Assembly: GCA_021399435.1 (NCBI GenBank) | Contig: JAJTUP010000068.1 | Span: 62,001-126,000 of the forward strand | Direction: 5' to 3' | Source of the DNA: Diaporthe sp. PMI_573 | Taxonomy: Eukaryota > Ascomycota > Sordariomycetes > Diaporthales > Diaporthaceae | Length of the DNA: 64,000 nt | Part shown: positions 1-10,599 of the stretch, in pieces | Layout of the letters: each line of letters opens with the position of its first letter | Numbering within the stretch: position 1 is the first letter of the stretch | The notes under the pieces: generated by a model | The model's database searches: none | Seen by the model: only the letters and a program-made list of their open reading frames with translations | Told to the model about the DNA's origin: nothing | Translations under genes and position numbers: made by a program

Positions 1-32
1 CCGGGAATAGGCGTTGTGTATAGCAGCACCTC

Positions 33-180
33 ATGCCGTATATACTCAACGAAGCCAGCAAGATCAGTATTTCCCTCGGATGTAAAACGCTTGCGAATAT
101 GATCAAGGGCAAATATCCAGAGGAGATTCGTCAAACATACAACATAACTGTCAGAGAATTACGTCATGTGTGGGCCCCTC
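33..180 (+). pseudogene. SKP1 C-terminal fragment
   Basis: The reading frame at 33-180 contains [19 protein letters not shown] followed by QTYNI. This matches the highly conserved C-terminal part of SKP1, the SCF ubiquitin-ligase adaptor, where helices bind F-box proteins. Sequence after the QTYNI stretch no longer resembles SKP1, so the acidic tail of the family (NDFTPEEE type) is missing, and only a little of the upstream helix is present. The fragment is a relic or the end of a broken gene running in from the left edge. A second, complementary SKP1 fragment lies at 30219-30674 on the other strand and stops at the same conserved CKT residues. Function is unlikely. Confidence 0.75.
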
Positions 181-296
181 GGCCCCATAGGGTAGCGAGA
201 ATAGCTACTATATGGGGGCTTCCGCGCAGCAAGGGCGCCTTCAGAGAGACTCATATATTATGTTGTTGTGATAAAGACTTAGTCCTCAATAAATAG

Positions 297-1241
297 AGCC
301 GATTTATATTTTTGTTGCTTACTTTCTAGAACGCAAACGGTGATTAATACCCATACATCCATCAACTTTCGTACCACCAGACCACACCTTCTTCCCCCTA
401 TCACTCCTATATTTTTGACTGTTGACGCATCTCGCCTTTGTCTCCAGTGAGGCCCGATCGGCGGGTACCTCAAACATCCCCTTAAGACCAACGAGAAGAA
501 ACTCTCAATTTAGAAATATTACTTATTTCTGAAAATGACACGATCCAACAGAAGTTATTAAAAAGTGAACTAAAACTTTTGACGGAGAATTCTGAATCCT
601 TACTTTCACCTTGATGCTCATTCAACGACCAGGAGACCGAGCGGCTGGCGTAGGGGGAAAATTGGAAACTCACTGCCAGGATCATCAATCCTTGTAGTAC
701 ATTGTACCGTACTTTCCAGAGCGTGCGACTCCTTTAGTTTCGCAGCCGTCAGGTCTTCACCTCTTCATCTTATACTCCCTAATTAGGTCTTTGTCAGCAC
801 AGTTCTTCGATGGCTTTTTGTTGTCGCCTTAAGCAAACAGCATTACTGTAGGGCGTTTTATTACATAAGCTCAAGACTGGCTATTTCAGGGCTTTCGCGC
901 GGCAGGGGTGGTAAACACATTCTGCATTCGAGCCAAATGCGTAAGGATTTTCCTGAAGTGGTTGCATAAAGAGTTACCGCTTCATGAGCCAGCAGGTAAA
1001 CTCGGGGTGCACTGTCATGAAGAGAAATATAGAGGTAGTCAGAGTGCATTCGAGATTCTTCAACAATTCTACATCTACGCCACCAAAGATTCCGCCAGCC
1101 TCAAAAGAACCGACCATCCAAGTGTACCCGGATGATTGTAATCATGTCTCGTCAGTTACCGTCGGATCGCCAAATTGCGAGGACCTCCGGAAACGGAAAT
1201 CAAAACAGACTCCTTCCTCAGACAATGCGATAAGCACCATA
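297..1241. other. Stretch without recognisable gene
   Basis: Both strands hold only short open frames with no recognisable domain, no convincing start context and no intron pairing. Nothing else was identified. Confidence 0.5.
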
Positions 1242-2190
1242 TCACTTCAACCCTTCTTTCAGTCCGTAGTGGCCCTGAATTGCGAGCACCTCCAATATAG
1301 AGAGCATCTTAGACAGTAGGAACAGAGCTGGATGGAACCCAGGGATGTGGGTGTGGACGCAATCGTGAGTCTCTTTTAAAGAGCTGATACCTGTTTCATC
1401 CAGCAACACTTGCCCTCCACGCCCATCCTGAGCCTCCCCATTGCCAGCATTCTTTTCGGCCGCCCGCTTGGAATTGTCTTTGTCGCACACAAATCGATAC
1501 CAAACAATAGTTAGAAACAACAGACACCACGTCACAATGGCCGTGACAACCCCTGAAAAGTATCTCGGCTTGTGCGTCCACAACTGCGGCGCCCCAATAC
1601 ACCCCGCACAATACCCGATGAAGAACATGGCATTGACGATGGCCCGCTTCGTATTTCCTTTGACGTTCGAGGCTGTCAGGGAAATGAGAATGGACCACGG
1701 CGCAGTAATGCAGGATGACAACCACGAGGCGGCGATCATGCCCCAGCCAACGTCCAGGGACAGCTTTAAAAGACAGATGGTGCCTGCTAGGGGTGGAATC
1801 ACGAGGATCAGGGCAACAAGTGTGCGGTTTCGCGGCATCAAGACGCATCCAAGCACGCCAATCCAGAGCATGGCGATCTGGACTGCACCTGATGGAGCTG
1901 TGTACAGCATTGTGTGGTACTTGTCGTACCCAATGTTGTTGATCACCAGGGAAGCAAACTATCGTCCAGTTAGCAGACATTCCTTGGCATTTAGGATGAG
2001 TTCGGAAAACAAGTATTTACCGTGAGCACAGGCGACTGCATCGTGACGAGCACCCCAAATGCAAAGACAAACCATGACTTGGGATCGGAAAGGGCCTCCC
2101 TCAGCTGGGATCTTGCACTCGCAGCCTTGCCGCCTGGTTCTGCATGCTTTGTAGCAGTCCTCCTTCTGGCATCTCGATCCCTTCAATAAG
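1242..2190 (-). pseudogene. MFS permease (allantoate/Dal5 type), C-terminal half
   Basis: Two exons on the minus strand give the second half of a major facilitator of the anion:cation symporter (Dal5-like) family: a basic central loop, the LREALSDPKSWFVFAFGVL helix, then VINNIGYDKYHTMLYTAPSG, a SLTASNVKGNTKRAIVNAM segment and FIGYCAGCIGAPQLW. The intron at 1959-2020 starts GTAAAT, has GCTAAC as branch site and ends ATAG, and it restores the frame exactly. About six transmembrane segments remain. The N-terminal six helices are absent: the frame is closed upstream near 2190, where DUF6589-like sequence begins. After the LLDET motif the usual ENxxFRY tail is also lost. It is a truncated gene that can hardly transport anything by itself. 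Confidence 0.75.
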
Positions 2191-2500
2191 CTGACCAGTT
2201 GTGACCGAGTGGAACGAATTCTCGTTATCAACACGCTGTTCTTTGACATGCTCCATCTGTTCGAAGTTGTCGTATGCAGTGACAGCGGTTGGCTGTTGCC
2301 CCTTCAGAGTTACCGCTTCTGCTGCTGCCTCTGACTGTCTCTTGATCACTTGCAGTGTCTTGTGATATGAGCAGCAAAGCCCAAGGCGGTGTAGAGCCTC
2401 TATCTGCCGCCGCTTGACGCCTTTGGAATGGAGATATACACTCAGCTGCAGCTGAAATCCAGAAGACCCATTCCGCCGCTGTGTTCCACACATCACCACC
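2155..2500 (-). pseudogene. DUF6589-type fragment
   Basis: The frame reads YLHSKGVKRRQIEALHRLGL, then AVTAYDNFEQMEHVKEQRV and LIEGIEMPEGGLLQSM. This order resembles fungal DUF6589 proteins, where a leading helical part is followed by a D/N-N-F-x-x-M motif; these proteins are often transposon-linked and have no known activity. Only about 115 residues remain of a family several times longer. The fragment continues in frame from the LYR protein upstream and overlaps, in another frame, the first codons of the MFS half-gene downstream, so it sits at a double junction. Family assignment is from remembered motif order, not an alignment. Confidence 0.5.
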
Positions 2501-2507
2501 AAACTGG

Positions 2508-3045
2508 CGGCCGGGTTTGTCTGGCTGGCCTTGATGTCGGGCCTGGGGCTGTGGGCTGGACCGCGCTTGGCCTGGGCGGCGGCGAGGGCGCGCAGCTTGC
2601 GGGCATCCCACTTGTCCAGCCAGTCCGGGGGCCGCTGGGCGGGCGCGCCGTCGTTTGCGGTGTACGTCCTGGCCTGCGTGTCGCGTGCGATTGCGGCCTC
2701 GAGTTGAACAGAGTCGACGGGCGGGTCCTGTCGCAGGAGGGCATGGATGAGCAGCCTCCTCCTGCCGCCAGTCCTGCCGAAGACGAGCAGCATGATGCGG
2801 TACAGATTGTCTACCAGGCCGTTGTTGGCGGCGCACAGGAAGCGGAGGTCATGGCGTGCCTGCCGGACGCGGCGCCTTGTCTGTGGGCAGGTGGGCGGAT
2901 GGGCAGCATGTCGGCGGAAGCGGGAGACGATCTGTTGTCTGATGTATGGCTGGCATATTGGGGGCAGGTAGGAGGCCTGGCGGAGGAGGCCGCGGTAGAT
3001 GTGGAGGGTGGTGTCGGCCGGGGCGAGCATGAGGGAGCGGCGCAT
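2508..3045 (-). CDS. LYR-motif (Complex1_LYR type) protein, C-terminus replaced
   Basis: Starting at the ATG for MRRSLMLAPADTTLHIYRGL, the protein carries the LYR-family opening (IYRGLLRQASYLP) and then Arg-rich helices (RRRVRQARHDLRFLCAANNG, LLVFGRTGGRRR). Family members are small mitochondrial helical proteins that bind acyl carrier protein and assist Fe-S or respiratory-complex assembly. This copy resembles fungal members with a WLDKWD segment near the C-terminus. After about 178 residues the frame runs without a stop into the DUF6589-like fragment, ending at 2101, so the natural end is lost. It may still fold. A broken duplicate of a housekeeping gene is equally likely. Confidence 0.6.
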
Positions 3046-3934
3046 GGTCCGGAGAAGACGCCCGTGCTGCGGGTTGCGCTCCGCGCTGGCGTGTGAGGGC
3101 AAGGCGGGTGAAGAGGACGCTGTCGGTGATTCGATGAATGCGGGCAGGTAATTGCACAGTAAGACTGCCTGGGTACGCGGGTACAAGGGTTCAAGGGTAC
3201 GTCCGTGTGCAGAACTGCCCGACGCGTGTGGTGGGTGCGTTTGGTGGTCCGTGCTCGAATGACCACACACGAACTCCGCACGAAACAGACACGTCCCGGG
3301 GGTTGCGAGTCCCATGCTCACCTGACCTCGCGCGCCAGCAAGAGAGTACCTAGTCAATCCCTCTCCTCGCCCTCGTCCCTCTCGCCATTGGTACCCCGGC
3401 ATGAGACTGAGTCCTGGTGGGATATCCGCAGTCTCGTGTGTGCAGGTCATCGGCCTGCTGAGTCCGTCCTGCCCTGTCCGCCCAAGGTACCTTCGCACTT
3501 CGCAAGCACCGCGCCTCGACACTCGTCCCGACTCAAATCCTCCTCACCCACCCGCCTCGAGTCGACATCCTCGTCAGCCCGTCAGCACGCAAACTCCCGC
3601 CCCACCCCGACCGCCAGCCACAGTCGCGCATGTCTGCCCCGTAACTGCGCTGCCTGAACATCCCTCGCCGTCCTGCCCTCTTCTCGAAGAGACAGGCCGC
3701 CACCCCACAGCGTAGACCATCGAGAACAAGTCATTGTCGCAGTATCAATGGGTCTCTGACGCTCGCCATCTCGTCCCAATCCCAACCACCCAAGGTATCA
3801 TCACATCGGCCACATCTTACTGCGCAGCCTGTCGCCGCTTCTCACACTCTTCCCAAGGCGCTCCCAAACGTCTATCACATGATCCGGATCGACAGCTTCC
3901 TGCCGCCATTTCGTCCCTTTCGCGCCCATGCCAC
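3046..3934. other. GC-rich intergenic, 5' flank of APSES gene
   Basis: This stretch lies between the divergent LYR and APSES genes. It is C-rich on the plus strand after 3300, with many CCC and TCC runs, as is common in 5' untranslated leaders of fungal regulators. The long open frames here are by-products of GC content. No TATA box was seen. Confidence 0.4.
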
Positions 3935-6900
3935 ATGGGCCAGCCGTCCTCCTCGCACCAGTATCACATCCCCCCTTCGCAACAGTCCGCCAGCTTCCCC
4001 ATCAGCGAGCCTTCCTCCCAGCCTGTTCGCCCCGCCAGCGCCGCCTACTACCAGCCTACAAACCCCTTGTCATCCACCATGGACGACGATCATTTCCCCC
4101 AGATCTATTCTGTCCGTGAAACTCCTCCCCCAACAACCCCACAGCTCACCGCACACTGCGCGGCCGGTGCCACTGACCCTACTTCCGCAGTCCGTCTACT
4201 CCGGCGTCGAAGTCTACGAGATGGAGGTCAATGCCGTCGCCGTCATGCGCCGCCGTCACGATAGCTGCCTCAATGCCACTCAGATTCTCAAAGTTGCCGG
4301 CTTGGACAAGGGGAAACGAACCAAGATCCTCGAGAAGGAGATCCAGACCGGCGAACACGAGAAGGTCCAGGGCGGCTACGGGAAATACCAGGGCACCTGG
4401 ATATCTTATGACCGAGGCGTCCAGGTCTGCCGCCAGTACGGTGTAGAGGACCTCCTCCGGCCACTGCTCACCTACGACATGGGCCAGGATGGCACTGCTG
4501 CGGGCCGTGGCGACCTCAACACCCCGACCAAGGAGCAGGCCATGGCTGCCCAGAGGAAAAGGCTCTACAGCCAGCCTATCAACAACAGGTCCAACAGCAT
4601 GTCTGGCACATTCTTCAAGAACTCCACCGCCTCCAATGCCGTTGCCGCCATCAGCAAAGCCAGACTGGACTCACCGGGGCCCAGGAGCCGCGGTGGCCTC
4701 TCGAGGGCCCCCAGCTTCAATCGCCAGCCCTCGGTCTCGATGCAGAGCTTGGACGACTTCCCCGGCAACTCGCAGCAGAGCTTCACCTCTGATCACGCCC
4801 GCAACGGCGACTCCGCATACTCTGCACAGCGTAACAATGCGCAGCCAATGAGCATCGACGGGGCTGAGCCTCCTAGGAAGAGACCGAGGGTCGCGGTGAC
4901 GCCGGCAGATAGCTTCGGGCAGTCGCAATCCCAGTCGCAATCCCAGTCCCAGTCACAGAGCATGTATACAAGCTTTCTATCACTGGTACATCCATGTTCC
5001 GCTTTAATGGATCGCAATTTGGAATCTCCGCCAGCCAGGCCATCTGCCGCGGACCCAACGAATGACGTACTAGACCCGCAGAAGTCGCAGTTCGAGCAGT
5101 TGAAGGAACAGCACACAGCGGATCGCATGCGCCTGGACAACGAGTACGAAGCTAGGAAGGCGGAACTCGATGCACAACTGTGCCACGTGGAGGACCAATT
5201 TGGTTCGGACTTGGATCAGACCGCCCGAATGGTGCGCGAGGCTTTTGTGACGGTCCAACAGTCCTTCAGTTTAGCAGTCGCGAAACAAGTAGACCTTCAC
5301 CTGAAAAAGAACGAACTACATCGCGAATATGAAGGGACGAAAACAAAGGCCGAAGCGAATCTGCTTAACAAGGTCCGAGAATTGATTACCGGTTCGGCCG
5401 CCGAGCAAAATACAACCCTTGGCTCCGTGCTTGAGGAGACGGCATCGACCTCTTCTACCATCGCGGTAAGCTTACGAGTGGATAGTTCATACCATCAATG
5501 CTGACCAACGACAATAAACAGGTCACCACTATGGACCAATCCGTGTTGCCAGCCAGATTGCATCGGACGCCTCGACCACACTACTTCAATGCGACCCGGT
5601 CTATCGAGGCCAGACCTCCCGGCGCAGACGTTCATGCGCCCACGCCTCAAACACTTCTGCTTACACCTTCCCGGCCAGCATCGACGCCACAAGCTTCCCC
5701 TCTCCAAACGTCAATGTCCGGAGAACTCCCGCCCCAGGATCCGACCCCCTTAGCAGACATGCATAAGAAGGATTATATCACGTCAGCGCCGTCCAAACCT
5801 GCGTTGCAAGGAAAGCCGTCAAACCCAAATCCTGAACCATCATGCTCTGCTCGACCTCCGCGTCCACCGTCGATACCTGATGAACCCATGGGCAATGCAC
5901 GACAACGAACGCCTGCTTCGGCAACTCAATCCCGCCAGAACGTAAAAAGGAGGGCTGTTGAGTTACCAGCTGAAAGCACCATGGTTGTGCCGAAACGCCG
6001 ACGCATGGAAGGATCAGCTGCAGTAGCACAGCAGACCTCGGCGGCGGAAAGTTCAGCGGAACAGCAACATAGCACATCTTCACGACCAGATCTAGCCCAG
6101 GAAAAAGCAACACATCGCGTCGTGACCTTCGAAGAGGTTTATCAACAAGGAGAGGCCAAATTCAAGCACAAGATCTTCGAGTATAAGGAAGGTTCCGGTA
6201 ATTGGTACATCGTCAAGTGTGATAAGCATAAAATGCATTTTGGGCTTGGGAATCCCTTGCATGGCGCTGCCAAACACTTGCACAGCCCTCAGCACGGTAG
6301 ATTGGAGAAGACGCATCATCTTGCCATTCAGAATTGTGGCTTTCTCGTGAAGGATTGTACGGCGGAACTTGCAAACCTGAACAACACTGTGTTCGAGGAA
6401 GCGTTGAAAAATGGGTACAAGATCTTGAAGCCAACAAATAAGACAAGCAATCAATCAGTCGCGGCAGAGCTGTCCAATTTGTCGAATGATGGAAACAGTC
6501 AACAGCAAAACTTCAGGAAAGCACAAGCGAAGCCCCGCGACATGGAGCGTCAAGTTGCTGCCGCTCAGCCCGAGCCGCACAGCGACCTTAGCGACAAGAG
6601 AGGCCACTATCTCATCGCTAATCTTGGCTCTAACCAGGATGAACCCGACTGCATCGTCATTCCTTCAGGATCAGCATCACATTCGAATAAAGAGGATACT
6701 TCCGGAAACGAAAGTGAGGATCAGGAGCTACGCGCTACCGGTAGACCCTCTGCTCATGATCACGACTCATCGGCATCGAGCACTGGGCAGAGTAGTACCA
6801 GAAAGCAAGATGCAAACCCCGTGGTCAGCGCTGCTGCGTTTGATCAACAGCTCTTACGGAGTGAAAATGCTCTCCGAGCAGTTGAGAGAGCAACATCTGG

Positions 6901-7024
6901 AAGTATCCGTCTGGGTGTACCTGAAGTGGAACGGGATAGGCATGATACGAGGGTTCCCCGCGACAGCTACGAGCGATTTGATCAGCTAACGGTCCAGATG
7001 AGAAGCAACGCCGCCAATCAGTGA
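3935..7024 (+). CDS. APSES DNA-binding domain fused to accessory nuclear-type protein
   Basis: Proposed exons are 3935-4111, 4191-5465 and 5522-7024. Intron 1 starts with a weak GTCCGT but has CTGACC and CGCAG at its end; intron 2 is GTAAGC to AACAG and keeps the frame. Residues about 60-155 form an APSES/KilA-N domain of the MBP1/SWI4 type (MRRRHDSCLNATQILKVAG, VQGGYGKYQGTW), which binds MCB-like DNA in G1/S control. A nuclear-localisation-like PPRKRPR and an SQ repeat follow. The ankyrin repeats expected next are missing. From an internal ATG at 5007 the protein becomes an unrelated one: a coiled coil, a Pro-rich linker, basic PKRRR, and a conserved fungal module with Cys/His spacing (CDKHKMHFGLGNPLHGAAKH). 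It may be one fusion gene, or an APSES relic beside a gene starting at 5007. Confidence 0.6.
4919..4957 (+). repeat. Hexamer repeat coding Ser-Gln
   Basis: CAGTCN-type hexamers encode an SQSQ tract. In the combined reading frame this tract is the last recognisable part of the APSES protein before unrelated sequence begins, so it marks the probable fusion point. Confidence 0.7.
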
Positions 7025-7438
7025 CAATCATTATACCAAGCCTCAGGAGGTGCGATAGGACACAGCCACAACACGGTAGTGTCCTCGCTGCATATCAGAT
7101 TCCTGGAGATGACAGCCAAATACTGCGCGACGGCTTCTCTTCGGAAGGTTGAAAAAGGATACGACGAGAGAGACTAGCAACTGAAGATGGCCCTTAGAGA
7201 AGTTGAAGTCCTCAAAGCAAGCTTGGCGGCCGTAGCACCCGCCAAAAGGAGGAAGGTCGAAGCGAGCCCCAACTCGAGGTTCGTCAATATTGAGGCTATC
7301 TGGAAGGCGAAAATCGAAGCCGGTGAGGTTGTGGATGAGCCAATAGGAAGATAAGCATCAGAAGAAACGGAAACACCAGAAGATTGTATCGTGGCGGCTT
7401 ATCGGGGCGTTGTTGACGAGGATGAAGTCGAAGGGTAG
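7025..7438 (+). pseudogene. Decayed C-terminal extension of the preceding protein
   Basis: After the stop at 7022 the same frame stays protein-like for about 410 bp: EVEVLKASLAAVAPAKRRKV, then FVNIEAIWKAKIEAGEVVDE and an acidic end. It is interrupted only by TGA (7022), TAG (near 7174) and TAA (near 7353). Each stop is one C-to-T step from CGA, CAG or CAA. Low frameshift content plus nonsense-only damage indicates that the original gene ran to about 7438 and was shortened by point mutation. Confidence 0.6.
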
Positions 7439-7643
7439 TTGTCGTAGGTGGTGGATTCCGGTGGCCCAGATAGAGAAGAGGTAGACCGGATGTGCAGTAG
7501 CCGACTTAATCATCAACCCGGCCACGGACACCATACTGGACGCAAGCCCACACACCAACTACGACCTACCGCCAAGCCGGCCTCCTTCCCGTATACGCTG
7601 TCCATTCAACACTCACACCGGTGATGACGCCTCAACGGCACTC

Positions 7644-8099
7644 ATGTTCACACTCAGCAAATGCTTCATACGTTCTTATCACCCTGCGAGCCAGGCCTTT
7701 CTCGACCTCGTCGATGATCCGGACTTCAGCAACTCCCAGGACCCTACACGGCGGCTTCGCCTCCGGGCCGGATGTCGTAAGCTCCGTCCCGCCGCAGCCA
7801 TCCTAGCGGACCCGGTGGCTAGTGATGTGGCCCAGCCGCACCTAAACCGCGCCGCCCGGCTGTACGAGTCTGGTGCCCGCAACGAGATTACATTCTGGCC
7901 ACCGGCAGCTGGGTCAATGGGAGCGTGGCCTACCGATCCCGCCCTCCTGGCAGAACTACACCGCGTCGTCAACCTCCCTGAACATCTCGGAGCCGTCAAG
8001 GGGGCGTGGGACGAGCGATCACTCGTCTACTCCACGGGCGGCGGCCCCGGCCGGGATGGTGGCATGCAGGCGCTCGTTTTTGTCAACTTTGGACCCTAG
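7644..8099 (+). CDS. Conserved fungal hypothetical protein (151 aa)
   Basis: The ORF begins with ATG and encodes Arg/Leu-rich RRLRLRAGCRKLRPAAAILA, then ARLYESGARNEITFWPPAAG, WPTDPALLAELHRVVNLPEH and WDERSLVYSTGGG. I recognise the pattern as a fungal family of unknown function, without catalytic motif, signal peptide or membrane segment. Codon use is GC-rich and unlike the AT-rich flanks. The frame ends shortly after ALVFVNFGP, where related proteins seem to continue, so the end may be cut. It lies between the decayed fusion tail and an antisense DUF1996 relic. Confidence 0.45.
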   Translation: MFTLSKCFIRSYHPASQAFLDLVDDPDFSNSQDPTRRLRLRAGCRKLRPAAAILADPVASDVAQPHLNRAARLYESGARNEITFWPPAAGSMGAWPTDPALLAELHRVVNLPEHLGAVKGAWDERSLVYSTGGGPGRDGGMQALVFVNFGP

Positions 8100-8201
8100 C
8101 ACCCGCCTGCCGGGGCTAAAGGAATGGGGAGACGAATGTCCGCGTCGCGACAGTGGGTACGAATCCGGTCATGGGGAGGAAGAGGACATCGTGGTCCTTG
8201 A

Positions 8202-8496
8202 TCATTGCTGCGGGACGCGCTTGAAGGTACCGTTGCGGGCGCGGAAGTAGAGACTCGCGGTCCAGTAGTTGGGAGAAATCATCGGCATAGGTGCAAGAGG
8301 TGCACGTGGAGAGAGCGCTAGGGTCGTAGGTCACCGGTGTCATGGTGGCATTGAACGAGTTACCTCCGGCGATCTGATGAACGTGCGTTGTTTGAAGGCT
8401 CTCGGCAAGCTGTGACCATGAAAGTTTCGATGCAAACGAGCCGATAGAAGCGTTGTTAGTCCATGAGACTGATATCTCAGAAGCCTGAGAAGCCAT
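8202..8496 (-). pseudogene. DUF1996 fragment with frameshift
   Basis: The minus strand reads THVHQIAGGNSFNATMTPV and STCTSCTYADDFS, the core of DUF1996, a domain of secreted fungal proteins often paired with WSC domains. Just after DDFS one extra C shifts the frame. The shifted frame continues correctly as NYWTASLYFRARNGTFKRVP to a TGA at 8202. The N-terminus lacks a clear signal peptide and the C-terminal two thirds of the domain are missing. It is a broken fragment. Confidence 0.7.
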
Positions 8497-8604
8497 AGAT
8501 GCTAATACGCAGTATGTTACTGCGTGGCATGCGTTAACTGAAGAGTTTTCTTTAAGACCTAATCAAATTCAGATCCTCGACGAGAGCGGTGGGCGAGGAG
8601 GGCG

Positions 8605-10287
8605 ATGCCCACAGAACCAATACCCTTTGAGACGGGAGAATGTTCAAGACCTACGGTGAAGGCAAGAGAACGGGAAGAACGGACGACAACGCTGGTCCCA
8701 CCGGAGAAGCTTGACTTCCCTATCGCCGCAGTCGCAGAAGGGACCCCGGAAGCCCCAAAGGGAGCAGATCTAGTGGACCTTATTCGTGCGGAAAATCATC
8801 AACAAGCACTAGGTCTAAAGGATGGCCGCCTATGGGTGCCGGAAAAGACGAGTGATGGGCACATTTTCTTACGTACCGCCTTAGTCCGCGAGGCACACGT
8901 GCCGCAGATCTTCGCGCACCAGGGACAGAACAAGACTATTAAGGCTTTGGAACGAGAGTACTACTGGCCAGAAATGAAAAAGACGATCCGCCAGTACGTG
9001 AGGAACTGTTACGAATGCCATCGGAACAAAGCTACACACGACAAAACACCAGGTCTTCTCCACCCATTGCCTATCCCTCAGACTGTATGGGAGCACGTTG
9101 TGGTTGACGGAAAGGATATGCCGAAGGACCGGTACGGATATGACTATGTGTGGGTTTTTATCGACAAATTCAGCCGCATCATTGCAACCCTGCCCGGAAA
9201 GAAGTCTGATACCGCAGAGGATGTTGCTGCTCGTTACTATCGTTATCTGTACCGGATCTTGGGCGCGCCGGCAGTCTGGATAACCGATAACGCGGGACCC
9301 TTTGTGTCCAGGTTCCTCGCCAAATTGAACGAACTTACGGGCACGAAGCATCGACATGGTAGTGCTTACCACCCACAGACCCAAGGCGCCGTGGAGTTCA
9401 CAAACCAGGAGCTCGACCAGCGACTACGGTTCTACGTGAACAAGTATTGGAGCACACACCTGCCGGCACTAGACTTTGCTCATAATTCCTCGTGGCACTC
9501 GTCAATCAACATGGCACCGTTAAAGGTCGCCCTCGGTAAAGATGTCCGGAATCCCCTGTCCCTTGACCTTAGAACGGCAACAGCGTCGTCCAGACCAGAA
9601 GAACGCGCCCTGGAAATCCTGAGAGAAACCAAGACCGTACAGGACTCAGCTCGAACAGCAGCTCAGACAGCTCAAAACCGACAACAAACACAGGCGAATC
9701 AGAAACGACGCCCAGCAGACTTCTCTGTTGAAGACATGGTTTTCCTAAAGAAGAAGGGGTTTTCTACAACCGCCCCAACAACGCGTTTAGAATCCCAGTG
9801 GGTAGGCCCGTTCAAGATCAAACAAGAACGGGGGTACAGTTATGTTCTTGACTTGCCCCCGTCGTACTCAATGACAAACCTGTTCCATGCCGACAGGTTG
9901 AGAAAGGCCCCGGATGACCCGCTACCGCAACAACACCAAACCCCACCGCCACCAGAGGACATTAACGGTGAGCCAGAGTATGAAGTCGACCACATAGAAC
10001 GTTCACGGCTGCTTGGAAAGACAAAGACGTTACAATATCAAGCCGCCTGGCGCGGCTGCGATCCGGATGATACTTGGTACCCAGCGAGAAACTTCAAGAA
10101 TGCCCCCATTGCCTTGGAAAGCTTTCATCAACTCCACCCGGATGCCCCAGGACCGCCTAAACGACTACAGGAATGGATCAGAGCCGCTGCCAATGACGAA
10201 GCCGATCCTGATCATGACGAAGACAACGTAGCAGCGCACGGAGAGCTGGGGTCCAAGACCAAGACCAAGATCAAGCGTCACCTTTAA
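8605..10287 (+). CDS. Ty3 chromovirus integrase with chromodomain, 5'-truncated pol
   Basis: The 560-residue ORF is the 3' end of a Ty3/mdg4 (gypsy)-class pol gene. A H2C2 zinc finger (HQGQNKTIKALEREYYWP, then CYECHRNK) is followed by the retroviral-type DDE core: first Asp in VVDGKDMP, second in WITDNAGPF, Glu in TNQELDQRL. A GPFKIKQERGYSYVLDLP segment follows, and finally a chromodomain (YEVDHIERSRLLG to YQAAWRGCDPDDTWYPARNF) that in chromoviruses guides insertion to heterochromatin. Reverse transcriptase, RNase H, protease and gag are absent; the sequence before 8600 is unrelated. The ORF has no stop or frameshift, so the loss was recent. A near-identical inverted copy of its last 330 bp lies at 43574-44093 and a diverged relative at 48025-49215. 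Confidence 0.9.
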   Translation: MPTEPIPFETGECSRPTVKAREREERTTTLVPPEKLDFPIAAVAEGTPEAPKGADLVDLIRAENHQQALGLKDGRLWVPEKTSDGHIFLRTALVREAHVPQIFAHQGQNKTIKALEREYYWPEMKKTIRQYVRNCYECHRNKATHDKTPGLLHPLPIPQTVWEHVVVDGKDMPKDRYGYDYVWVFIDKFSRIIATLPGKKSDTAEDVAARYYRYLYRILGAPAVWITDNAGPFVSRFLAKLNELTGTKHRHGSAYHPQTQGAVEFTNQELDQRLRFYVNKYWSTHLPALDFAHNSSWHSSINMAPLKVALGKDVRNPLSLDLRTATASSRPEERALEILRETKTVQDSARTAAQTAQNRQQTQANQKRRPADFSVEDMVFLKKKGFSTTAPTTRLESQWVGPFKIKQERGYSYVLDLPPSYSMTNLFHADRLRKAPDDPLPQQHQTPPPPEDINGEPEYEVDHIERSRLLGKTKTLQYQAAWRGCDPDDTWYPARNFKNAPIALESFHQLHPDAPGPPKRLQEWIRAAANDEADPDHDEDNVAAHGELGSKTKTKIKRHL

Positions 10288-10329
10288 AAGCCCGCACGCC
10301 TCTGCCGTCCGCGCTTTGGAGGGGGGTAG

Positions 10330-10490
10330 TGTGGCGGTTGTCACCACTAGACGGGCTGACACCACCACAAGGTGCTGGCAGGGGGGGGCCGGCCCCTGCG
10401 ACAGGCACGGACCACGGTTATTAAACTTCTCCACGCGTCGCACATCGCGAGTTTCTTTCCTTCCTTCTTCTCTCCTTAAGCTTAGAATCT
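10330..10490 (+). mobile_element. Probable 3' LTR start of the chromovirus
   Basis: About 40 bp after the integrase stop, TGTGGCGGTTGTCACCACTA starts with the TG expected of an LTR and is preceded by a purine-rich GGAGGGGGGTAG like a polypurine tract. The same block, including the CCTTAAGCTTAGA end, recurs inverted at 43574-43728. The true right end of the LTR could not be fixed. Confidence 0.55.
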
Positions 10491-10599
10491 TCGTACGTAG
10501 TGCCAATACAACAGCTTCCATGCTGGACATTGCTGGCCGTTACATATATAATATTGTATCAACAAAGAAACTGGAACTTCTTATTGGATTTACGGATTT

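Noticed and set aside
1441..2025. 194-codon plus-strand ORF opposite the MFS fragment
   Set aside because: It mirrors the transporter codons on the other strand and has no motif.
2428..3096. 222-codon plus-strand ORF
   Set aside because: It lies opposite the LYR protein in GC-rich DNA and reads as an antisense shadow.
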